From an uncultured Clostridia bacterium (GTDB lineage Bacteria; Bacillota; Clostridia; TANB77; CAG-508), in contig CALXCF010000016.1 in NCBI GenBank assembly GCA_944386755.1, positions 1-37,797 of the forward strand: DNA of 37,797 bases, read 5' to 3'. The notes beneath the pieces were generated by a model, which was not told the DNA's origin, made no database searches, and saw nothing but the letters and a program-made list of their open reading frames with translations. Shown in pieces: positions 1 to 5,937 of the stretch (the stretch's first letter is position 1; each line of letters begins with the position of its first letter). A program made the position numbers and the translations under genes.

Positions 1-2
1 TT

Positions 3-314
3 TTTAGAGTAAAAGTAATAGAATGTGAAGATTTAGAAAAAACTTTAAAAGAAATTAAGAAACATAAATTTAGTATTTTAACAACTTCTTTGCAAACAGA
101 AAATAGTATTTATGATGTAAAATATAAAAAAGATGTAATTGTAATAGGAAATGAGGCAAATGGTGTTTCAGAAAAAATACAAAATTTAGCAGACAAAAAG
201 GTAAAAATTCCTATGCTTGGAAAAACAGAAAGTTTAAATGCATCAGTTGCAACAGGGATAATATTATATGAATATGTGAGACAGTTGGGGACGGGTCAAA
301 ACGTTTCAAAATGA
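3..314 (+). CDS. TrmH/SpoU-family RNA 2'-O-methyltransferase, C-terminal part
   Basis: The 5' end lies outside the window; the frame is open from base 3 to the TGA at 312-314. The visible 103 residues are the C-terminal half of a SpoU (SPOUT) methyltransferase, which transfers a methyl group from S-adenosylmethionine to a ribose 2'-OH in rRNA or tRNA. Motif 2 (IGNEANGVS) and motif 3 (IPMLGKTESLNASVATGIILYEY) form the knotted SAM-binding site. The family normally ends soon after YEYVRQ; here the last nine residues (LGTGQNVSK) are read from a GGGGACG-type palindromic repeat, so the tail is probably not native. Whether it is RlmB-like or another TrmH paralogue cannot be told from this fragment. 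Confidence 0.85.
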   Translation, partial: FRVKVIECEDLEKTLKEIKKHKFSILTTSLQTENSIYDVKYKKDVIVIGNEANGVSEKIQNLADKKVKIPMLGKTESLNASVATGIILYEYVRQLGTGQNVSK

Positions 315-332
315 AACAAAAGGGACAGACCT
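285..332. repeat. REP-like palindrome, copy A
   Basis: The element begins TTGGGGACGGGTC and ends GGGACAGACC. Its centre is a perfect hairpin, GTTTCA (303-308), AAA, TGAAAC (312-317). The stop codon of the upstream methyltransferase (312-314) lies in the right arm, so the element encodes the protein's last residues. It shares the GGGACG core with copies B to E in this window. Confidence 0.65.
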
Positions 333-377
333 AATATAAAATCAAAGTTGTTAGACTTAGAAAGGAAATGTGATAAA

Positions 378-878
378 ATGAAATTAAACGTAGTATTAGT
401 AGAACCAGAAATACCACAAAATACTGGAAATATTGCAAGAACATGTGCAGCTGTAGGAGCAAAATTACACTTAGTATATCCATTAGGATTTAGCATTTCA
501 GAAAAAGCAGTAAAAAGAGCAGGTTTAGATTATTGGGACAAATTAGAGATAGAAGAACATGATAGTTTTAAAGCATTCTTAGAAAAATATAAACCAGAAG
601 AAAATAATATGTTTTTTGTTACAACAAAAGGAAAACATGTATATTCAGAGCCTAATTATAAAGAAATGGAAGAAGTATTCGTTTTGTTTGGAAAAGAAAC
701 AAAAGGTCTGCCAGAAGATGTATTATTAAAATACATTGATAAAACTATAAGAATACCAATGAGACTAACACTAAGGTCATTAAACTTATCTAATTCAGTA
801 TCAATTGTCGTCTATGATATATTTAGACAAAAAGAATTTGAAGGATTAGAAGAAATTAGTAGTTATTTTGATAAATGA
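378..878 (+). CDS. trmL: tRNA (cytidine/uridine-34) 2'-O-methyltransferase TrmL
   Basis: A 166-residue protein with the compact single-domain YibK/CspR architecture. TrmL methylates the wobble-base ribose of tRNA-Leu isoacceptors, using SAM bound in a SPOUT knot. The start VLVEPEIPQNTGNIART is the family hallmark. Motif 2 (LFGKETKGLPEDVL) and motif 3 (IRIPMRLTLRSLNLSNSVSIVVYD) follow near residues 100 and 122. An in-frame ATG-less extension to 348 exists, but ATG 378 is preferred: it has an AAAGGA box at 361-366 and gives the usual N-terminus MKLNVVLVEP. It follows another RNA 2'-O-methyltransferase by about 60 bp, and a REP-like palindrome closes the gene. Confidence 0.93.
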   Translation: MKLNVVLVEPEIPQNTGNIARTCAAVGAKLHLVYPLGFSISEKAVKRAGLDYWDKLEIEEHDSFKAFLEKYKPEENNMFFVTTKGKHVYSEPNYKEMEEVFVLFGKETKGLPEDVLLKYIDKTIRIPMRLTLRSLNLSNSVSIVVYDIFRQKEFEGLEEISSYFDK

Positions 879-883
879 GTTAA

Positions 884-934
884 TTGGGGACGTGCCAAAA
901 CGTTTCATTTTGCAACGATTTGGCACGTCCCCAA
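884..934. repeat. REP-like palindrome, copy B
   Basis: Perfect 16-bp arms TTGGGGACGTGCCAAA (884-899) and TTTGGCACGTCCCCAA (919-934) surround a 19-base loop. It starts 5 bp after the trmL stop and could act as its terminator, although no T-run follows. It is the best-preserved member of the family here. Confidence 0.8.
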
Positions 935-961
935 CTGACTCAGAAAAGTTTTTAAAAATAC

Positions 962-990
962 TTGCAATTATTTCCAAATTATGGTAATAT
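962..990 (+). promoter_or_regulatory. Distal promoter P1 of rpn gene 1
   Basis: TTGCAA (962-967), a 17-base spacer, then TAATAT (985-990). The spacer ends ATGG as in the distal promoter of rpn gene 2 (22923-22951), which suggests common descent of the cassette. Transcripts from here would carry the complete ribosome binding site of the full-length gene. Confidence 0.5.
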
Positions 991-1078
991 ATTATCGTAA
1001 ATCAAAAGAGTTTATATCAAGAAAATTTTTTCAAAATTTAAATTCTAAAATTTCAATAAATTTACTATAAAATATATA

Positions 1079-1107
1079 TTGACATATGAATAAAACGAAA
1101 GTATAAT
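1079..1107 (+). promoter_or_regulatory. Proximal consensus promoter P2 of rpn gene 1
   Basis: An exact consensus, TTGACA (1079-1084), 17 bases, TATAAT (1102-1107). The -10 box is followed at once by AAAGGAGG (1108-1115), so transcription would begin inside or just after the Shine-Dalgarno sequence of the start at 1123. The block from 1061 aligns without gaps to 23121-23167 in front of rpn gene 2. Confidence 0.75.
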
Positions 1108-1122
1108 AAAGGAGGATTGCGA

Positions 1123-2163
1123 TTGAAAGTTTTTACTTATAGTGATTATATAAGATGTATCCATAATTTTAGAAGGGAAGATATAACTGGTTTAGCTGAA
1201 TCGGGAGTGCAGTATAATTTAAAAGTTAATAATAAAAAAAATAATAATGAGAGAACAGATAAATCACATGATAAACTTATAAAAGATATATTAAAAGATA
1301 AAAGAGAAGTTGCAGGATTAGTTAATCAATTTTTTAGACCAAATGAGAAAGTAGAAGCGAGAAATTTGCAAAAGTGTCCCAATAGTTTTGTTACTAAAAA
1401 ATTTAAATCACAAGAAGCAGATATAGTATATAAATTGAAGGATAAGGATATATATTTCTTAATAGAGCATCAATCAACAGTTGATTATAATATTCCATTT
1501 AGGGTATTAGATTATAGTATGGATATCGTGGAAGAATGGAAAAAAGGAAAGAGAATTAATAAAATATCTAAATATCCAACAGTAGTGCCAATAGTGATAT
1601 ATACTGGACAAGTTAAGTGGAATGTTCCAAAAAACATTAAATATCAACAGGTTAAAGTAACTACATATGAAAAATATAGAATAGATTTTGGATATAACTT
1701 TATTGATGTGAATGAATATAACATAGAAGAATTATTAGAAAAAAAGACAATGTTTGGATATGGCATGATATTAGAAAAATCAAAAAATACGAAGGAGTTT
1801 GTAGAAAATGTAAAATCCATAATAAAAATAGAAAATGATATAGTAAGGCTGGAAAAATTAGCAGATATGATTGTATATCTATTTAGAAATGTTTTAGAAT
1901 ATGATAAACAAAACGAATTATTAAATCTAATAAATGAAAAGGTAGGTGGTAATATGGCAACATTAGCAGAAAGAATCAAAGCTGGTGATAAGAAAAGGAT
2001 GAAACAATTTGAAAAAAGAGGTATAAGAGAAGGAAAAAGAAGTGGAAGAGAAGCAATAGAAAATATTACAAGCCAAATATTAAAGCTAGGACTGGACGAA
2101 GATGTTATGAAAAAAATAACTAATGTTACAAACGAAGAATTAAAAAAATTAGAAGCAAAATAA
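1123..2163 (+). CDS. Rpn-family (YhgA-like) PD-(D/E)XK nuclease 1
   Basis: A 346-residue recombination-promoting nuclease/putative transposase. The N-terminal domain contains the family's HDKLIKDIL segment (near residue 46), then the nuclease core EADIVYKL followed by FLIEHQST. These supply the Asp and the Glu-x-Gln variant of the PD-(D/E)XK metal site. VVPIVIYTGQVKW (near 150) is also diagnostic. Characterised Rpn proteins are DNA endonucleases, some acting in phage defence. The start is taken as TTG 1123, 7 bases after GGAGG (1111-1115); TTG 1117 would sit on the ribosome binding site. A second rpn gene of the same subfamily is at 23183. An internal start at 1954 may give a separate C-terminal protein. 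No mobile-element ends were seen around it. Confidence 0.85.
   Translation: MKVFTYSDYIRCIHNFRREDITGLAESGVQYNLKVNNKKNNNERTDKSHDKLIKDILKDKREVAGLVNQFFRPNEKVEARNLQKCPNSFVTKKFKSQEADIVYKLKDKDIYFLIEHQSTVDYNIPFRVLDYSMDIVEEWKKGKRINKISKYPTVVPIVIYTGQVKWNVPKNIKYQQVKVTTYEKYRIDFGYNFIDVNEYNIEELLEKKTMFGYGMILEKSKNTKEFVENVKSIIKIENDIVRLEKLADMIVYLFRNVLEYDKQNELLNLINEKVGGNMATLAERIKAGDKKRMKQFEKRGIREGKRSGREAIENITSQILKLGLDEDVMKKITNVTNEELKKLEAK
1954..2163 (+). CDS. Candidate internal RpnS-like product of rpn gene 1
   Basis: An in-frame ATG at 1954 follows AAGGTAGGTGG (1939-1949), a plausible internal Shine-Dalgarno sequence 4 bases upstream. The product would be the last 69 residues of the nuclease, starting MATLAERIKAG, a charged helical tail rich in Lys, Arg and Glu. 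In E. coli, separately translated Rpn C-termini inhibit the full-length nuclease. That this happens here is inference from the motif and its position. Confidence 0.35.
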   Translation: MATLAERIKAGDKKRMKQFEKRGIREGKRSGREAIENITSQILKLGLDEDVMKKITNVTNEELKKLEAK

Positions 2164-2195
2164 GTTTTATAACCAAACAATTCTTTTGAAATTTT

Positions 2196-2244
2196 AGTTA
2201 CCAAGTATTGAAAAACAATTGGATTCAATACAAGGTAACTTTTT
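2196..2244 (+). terminator. Hairpin terminator after rpn gene 1
   Basis: Arms AGTTACCAAGTATTGA (2196-2211) and TCAATACAAGGTAACT (2225-2240) pair except for a central AA/AA mismatch. TTTT follows. It separates the rpn gene from the ABC transporter operon. Confidence 0.6.
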
Positions 2245-2272
2245 ATATTGTTTTACATAATATACAGTAAGA

Positions 2273-2337
2273 AAGGTTTGGTTGAAAAGGTTGAAAATAA
2301 TTACAATTTAATTTTTTTCCAACCAGATTTGTACCTT
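2273..2337 (+). promoter_or_regulatory. Possible leader hairpin before the ABC operon
   Basis: AAGGT (2273-2277) can pair with ACCTT (2333-2337), and GGTTGAAAA with TTTTTCCAACC inside it, just before the GGGAGG ribosome binding site (2339-2344). No TPP, SAM or other riboswitch consensus was recognised. This is a structure seen by eye only. Confidence 0.25.
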
Positions 2338-2357
2338 AGGGAGGAATGAGATAAAAA

Positions 2358-3125
2358 GTGGAAAGAATATTAGAAGTAAAAGAGATAAGTAAAAAATATC
2401 AAGGTGAAAAAGGAGAAGTTTTAGCAATAGATAATGTCAATTTTAGAGTAAAGCGAGGAGAATTTATTAGTATAATTGGTCCAAGTGGATGTGGTAAGTC
2501 AACACTTTTGTCAATAATAGCAGGACTTGAAAAAAAGTCAAAAGGAGAAATCTACATAGAAGGAGAAAAGATAGAAGGAATATCAGATAAAATTGGATAC
2601 ATGCTACAAAAAGATTGTTTATTAGAATGGAGAACAATCTTTAGTAATTGTGTGTTTGGATTAGAAGTAAAAGGAAAATTAAATAATGGAAGCAAAGAAT
2701 ATGTAGAGAGTTTGTTAAAAAAATATAATTTATATGATTTCAAAGATAAATATCCATCAGAATTATCTGGAGGAATGAGGCAAAGAGTTGCTTTGATTAG
2801 AACACTTGCAGTAAAGCCTAAGATATTGCTATTAGATGAAGCTTTTTCAGCATTAGATTACCAAACAAGAATAATGGTAACAAATGATATTTATCATATT
2901 TTAAGAAAAGAAGGAATAACAGCAATTATTGTAACACATGATATTTCAGAAGCAATTAGTATGTCAGATAAGGTATTAGTTTTAACAAAAAGACCGGGGA
3001 CAGTAAAAGATATAATTAAGATAGATTTTGAAATTGAAAACAGGAATCCTATAAATTGTAGGGAAAGCCCAAAATTCAGTAAATATTTTAATACATTATG
3101 GAAGGAGTTGGGTGTAGATGAATAA
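2358..3125 (+). CDS. ABC transporter ATP-binding protein, SsuB/TauB-like
   Basis: A 255-residue ATPase subunit that would power uptake through the adjacent permease at the inner face of the membrane. Walker A GPSGCGKST is at residues 41-49, the Q-loop near 83 (MLQKDCLLEW), the signature LSGGMRQRVAL near 136, Walker B ILLLDEAFSALD near 156, and the switch His in VTHD. The family serves nitrate, sulfonate, taurine and thiamine-precursor importers; which substrate applies is unknown. The start is GTG 2358, 13 bases after GGAGG, a long spacing, but no better in-frame start exists. Its 3' end overlaps the permease start by 8 bp, showing translational coupling. Confidence 0.9.
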   Translation: MERILEVKEISKKYQGEKGEVLAIDNVNFRVKRGEFISIIGPSGCGKSTLLSIIAGLEKKSKGEIYIEGEKIEGISDKIGYMLQKDCLLEWRTIFSNCVFGLEVKGKLNNGSKEYVESLLKKYNLYDFKDKYPSELSGGMRQRVALIRTLAVKPKILLLDEAFSALDYQTRIMVTNDIYHILRKEGITAIIVTHDISEAISMSDKVLVLTKRPGTVKDIIKIDFEIENRNPINCRESPKFSKYFNTLWKELGVDE

Positions 3126-3934
3126 GCAATTAGTTATACAATCAAAAGAAAGAAAAGAATATATTAAAAGGAAAAAGAAAAATAAAGTACTTGTTTTATT
3201 TACTCAAATATTTATATTAATTGCTTTTTTAGGAATCTGGGAAATACTAGCTAATAAAGGAATAATAGACAGTTTTATGATGAGCCAGCCAAGTAGAATT
3301 TGGAATACATTAATAAATTTAGGTTCAGAAGATTTAATGAAACATATTTGGGTAACAGTATATGAGACAATTGTTGGATTTTCAATTGGAACTATACTAG
3401 GAATTGGAATTGCAATATTATTATGGTGGTCAGATTTCCTATCAAAAGTTTTTGAGCCATATTTAGTAGTATTAAATAGTTTGCCAAAGGTAGCATTACG
3501 GACCAGTTATAATAATATGGGTAGGTGCAGGAACACCAGCAATAATTGTAATGGCAGTTGCAATTTCATTAGTTGTAACAATACTTGAAAATTTGAATGG
3601 ATTTTTAAAGACTGATAAAGAAGTAATTAAAATGGCAAAAACTTTTAATGCAAGTAAATTTCAGATACTTACTAAAATAGTGATACCTGCAAATATTTCA
3701 ACTTTTATAAATTCATTAAAAGTAAATATTGGATTATCCTTAGTTGGTGTAATTTCAGGTGAGTTTTTAGTATCAAAAGCAGGTCTTGGATATTTAATAG
3801 TTTATGGTGGGCAAGTTTTTAAACTGGATTTAGTTATGGCTAGTGTAATAATTTTAGGTATAGTTGCAGGTTTAATGTATTTAGCGGTATTACTATTAGA
3901 AAAGTTTATATTAAAAACAAAAAAATTCAAATAG
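3118..3934 (+). pseudogene. ABC transporter permease, SsuC/TauC-like, split by a frameshift
   Basis: Two overlapping frames together encode one complete BPD_transp_1 permease. The first frame (from ATG 3118) runs to ...SLPKVAL and then changes to unrelated residues. The second resumes with GPVIIIWVGAGTPAIIV and continues to the stop at 3934. One surplus C at 3499 explains the break; removing it restores a single frame of about 271 residues. The first part has a cytoplasmic lysine-rich start and three membrane spans. The second has the EAA loop (around MAKTFNASKFQILTKIVIP) that contacts the ATPase, and further spans. The flanking ATPase and binding protein look intact. A recent mutation or a base error in the source sequence are both possible; nothing suggests a programmed shift. 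Confidence 0.85.
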
Positions 3935-4002
3935 ATACCAATTCACACATCTTAAGTATAAACATAAAATATAAAAGAAAGTTTTTTATTAGGAGGTGTG
4001 AA

Positions 4003-5016
4003 ATGAGTAAAAAAAGAATAATATACATTATTGTGATAGTTTTAATTGTGGTTTTATCAGTAGGAATATTTATTGCAACAAGACAAAAAGGTGATAGTGA
4101 AGGAAAACTAAAAACAATAGCTGTAAATGAAGTAACACGTTCTGTATTTTATGCACCACAATATGTAGCGATAAACAATGGATATTTTGAAGAAAACGGA
4201 ATGGAAATAGAACTATCAACAGGTCAAGGAGCAGATGCAGTAATGACAGCAGTCTTAGCCGGGCAATGTGATATAGGTTTTGCTGGACCAGAAGCATCAA
4301 TATATGTATATAATGAGGGAAAAGAAGATTATACACAAGTATTTGCACAGATGACAAAGAGAGATGGTTCATTTTTAGTTGCTAAAGAAGATACAGACAA
4401 TTTTAGTTGGCAAGATTTAAAGGGAAAAGTGGTGATTCCAGGAAGAAAAGGTGGAGTGCCATACATGACCTTAGAATATGTACTTAAGAAAAATGGGATA
4501 AATCCTCAAACAGATTTAACATTAGATGATAGTATCAAATTTGACTTAATGGCAGGAGCATTTGCAAGTGGAGATGCAGACTATGTTACACTATTTGAAC
4601 CAACAGCATCATTAACAGAACAAGAAGGAAAAGGTTATGTTGTAGCATCAATTGGAGCTGAATCAGGAGAAATACCATATACAGCATATTTTGCTAAGAA
4701 AAGTTATATAGAAAATAATGAAGATACAATTCAAAAATTTACAAATGCAATATATAAAGGACAGCAATTTGTTAAAGAACATACAAGTATGGAAATTGCA
4801 GAAGCAATTCAAAGTTTCTTTCCAGATACAGACATAGAGCAATTAGCTAATGCAGTTCAAAGTTATAAAGATATAGATGCATGGAATGAAACACCAGTTT
4901 TAAAAGAAGAAGCATACAATAGATTAGAAGAAGTTATGACAATGGCTGGTGAATTAGATGAAAAAGCACCATATGAAAAGGTCATAAATAACAAATATGC
5001 AGAACAAGTGCATTAG
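4003..5016 (+). CDS. ABC transporter substrate-binding protein, NMT1/SsuA-like
   Basis: A 337-residue extracytoplasmic binding protein of the type II periplasmic fold. Residues 4-26 form a hydrophobic signal/anchor segment after KKR. No lipobox cysteine follows, so it is probably tethered by its N-terminal helix rather than by lipid. The mature domain begins NEVTRSVFYAPQYVAINNGYF and has the LAGQCDIGFAGPEA segment typical of sulfonate, nitrate and pyrimidine-precursor binders. The start is ATG 4003, 4 bases after AGGAGGTG. It completes the importer at 2358-3934, from which a 68-bp gap separates it. The stop codon lies at the edge of a REP-like palindrome. The substrate is not predictable from sequence alone. 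Confidence 0.88.
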   Translation: MSKKRIIYIIVIVLIVVLSVGIFIATRQKGDSEGKLKTIAVNEVTRSVFYAPQYVAINNGYFEENGMEIELSTGQGADAVMTAVLAGQCDIGFAGPEASIYVYNEGKEDYTQVFAQMTKRDGSFLVAKEDTDNFSWQDLKGKVVIPGRKGGVPYMTLEYVLKKNGINPQTDLTLDDSIKFDLMAGAFASGDADYVTLFEPTASLTEQEGKGYVVASIGAESGEIPYTAYFAKKSYIENNEDTIQKFTNAIYKGQQFVKEHTSMEIAEAIQSFFPDTDIEQLANAVQSYKDIDAWNETPVLKEEAYNRLEEVMTMAGELDEKAPYEKVINNKYAEQVH

Positions 5017-5058
5017 GGACGGCCCCATTTTGCACTTTGTAGTGCAAAGGGGACAGGG
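5014..5058. repeat. REP-like palindrome, copy C
   Basis: It begins TAGGGACGGCCCC, its first bases being the TAG stop of the binding-protein gene, and ends GGGGACAGGG. The inner hairpin is TTGCACT (5030-5036), TTGT, AGTGCAA (5041-5047), extended by CCCC/GGGG. It may serve as the operon terminator. Confidence 0.6.
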
Positions 5059-5168
5059 TAAAATTTCTAAAGAAGGCAGATTAGAGGTTTTCTAGTTTGT
5101 CTTTATTTTGAAAGAGAAAAAGAAGAAACTATAAAATAAATTTTTACACATTAATTTCATGAAATATA

Positions 5169-5197
5169 TTGACAACACAAACTTATGATGATATATT
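5169..5197 (+). promoter_or_regulatory. Promoter of XRE regulator gene
   Basis: TTGACA (5169-5174), 17-base spacer, TATATT (5192-5197), about 25 bases before the start codon and followed by a GGAG ribosome binding site. Confidence 0.75.
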
Positions 5198-5221
5198 TAC
5201 TCTAGAATAGGAGTTGGTAAT

Positions 5222-5671
5222 ATGGGTATCGATTATAACTTAATTGGAGAGAGAATAAAAGAAGCTAGAAAAAACAAAGGATATACACAAGAAAAATTAG
5301 CAGAAGAGCTTGATGTAGCGGTTACATATCTATCTAGACTTGAAAAGGGATATCCTATTAATTTAAAAAGGTTAGCTCAAATAAGCCAATTGTTGGATGT
5401 ATCTATGGAATATTTATTAACTGGTATAATTCCACAAGCAAATAATTATTTAAATAAGGATCTTGAAGAGATATTAGAGAGATGTAGTCCAGAAAAGCTA
5501 AAATTAATATATAATATTGCTAAAACTATTGTAAACCAACCAGAAGAAGAGATTATGGAGGAAGATATATCAGATGAAGAAGCCAACGATAAAAGCCAGG
5601 AAAAGCAAATAAAAAAATATGATGATATAAATGGTTTTTGCTTCGTAGAGAAACTAAAGAAGAAAAATTAA
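5222..5671 (+). CDS. XRE-family helix-turn-helix regulator
   Basis: A 149-residue cytoplasmic DNA-binding protein. An HTH_3 domain occupies residues 7-62, with the recognition region around YTQEKLAEELDVAVTYLSRLEKG. The end of that domain, LAQISQLLDVSMEYLLTG, is typical of Cro/CI-like regulators. The C-terminal half carries ILERCSPEKLKLIYNIAKTIV, then a long acidic stretch and a lysine-rich end. No ligand or protease domain is visible. It stands alone upstream of smc and may be autoregulatory, but no operator could be defined. Targets are unknown. Confidence 0.85.
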   Translation: MGIDYNLIGERIKEARKNKGYTQEKLAEELDVAVTYLSRLEKGYPINLKRLAQISQLLDVSMEYLLTGIIPQANNYLNKDLEEILERCSPEKLKLIYNIAKTIVNQPEEEIMEEDISDEEANDKSQEKQIKKYDDINGFCFVEKLKKKN

Positions 5672-5683
5672 AGAAGTAAAATG

Positions 5684-5711
5684 TTGACTTTTCTATGTAA
5701 AATAGTATAAA
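5684..5711 (+). promoter_or_regulatory. Possible promoter upstream of smc
   Basis: TTGACT (5684-5689), 16-base spacer, TATAAA (5706-5711). A transcript from here would run through the 143-bp inverted-repeat element before reaching smc. Confidence 0.45.
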
Positions 5712-5747
5712 CTAAACAGGTAGAAAGCTAAAATATAATTTTATAAG

Positions 5748-5890
5748 GCTAGAATATTATATTAAATATTTTTTTGTACCTTGTTGTCGCAACCAAATAA
5801 TAAGATTTTGTAGGTTGCTCCAATCGCACTCGCTTTCGCTCGTTTGCTCGCTACGCGGTACTGCAAAACTATTTAATATAATATTCTAGC
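5748..5890. repeat. 143-bp MITE-like element with perfect 21-bp terminal inverted repeats
   Basis: GCTAGAATATTATATTAAAT+A at 5748-5768 is matched exactly by its reverse complement at 5870-5890. Nested inside are GTACC/GGTAC (5776-5780 and 5857-5861) and GCAACC/GGTTGC (5789-5794 and 5813-5818). Bases 5821-5861 form a GC-rich island of repeated CGCT/GCTCG words, unlike the AT-rich surroundings. No coding frame and no clear target-site duplication were seen. It lies in the leader of smc. Confidence 0.75.
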
Positions 5891-5937
5891 AAATTATTAA
5901 AAGTTATATTACAAGAAAAAACAAAAGGTGATAATAA

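Noticed and set aside
1644..2228. A 194-codon minus-strand frame over rpn gene 1
   Set aside because: It overlaps a clearly recognised nuclease gene, has hydrophobic low-complexity content and no start signals.
2246..2357. Possible TPP riboswitch before the NMT1-like ABC importer
   Set aside because: None of the conserved thi-box segments was found; only a simple hairpin is visible.
3481..3560. Programmed ribosomal frameshift in the permease
   Set aside because: No slippery run or stimulatory structure at the junction; a single-base insertion explains it more simply.
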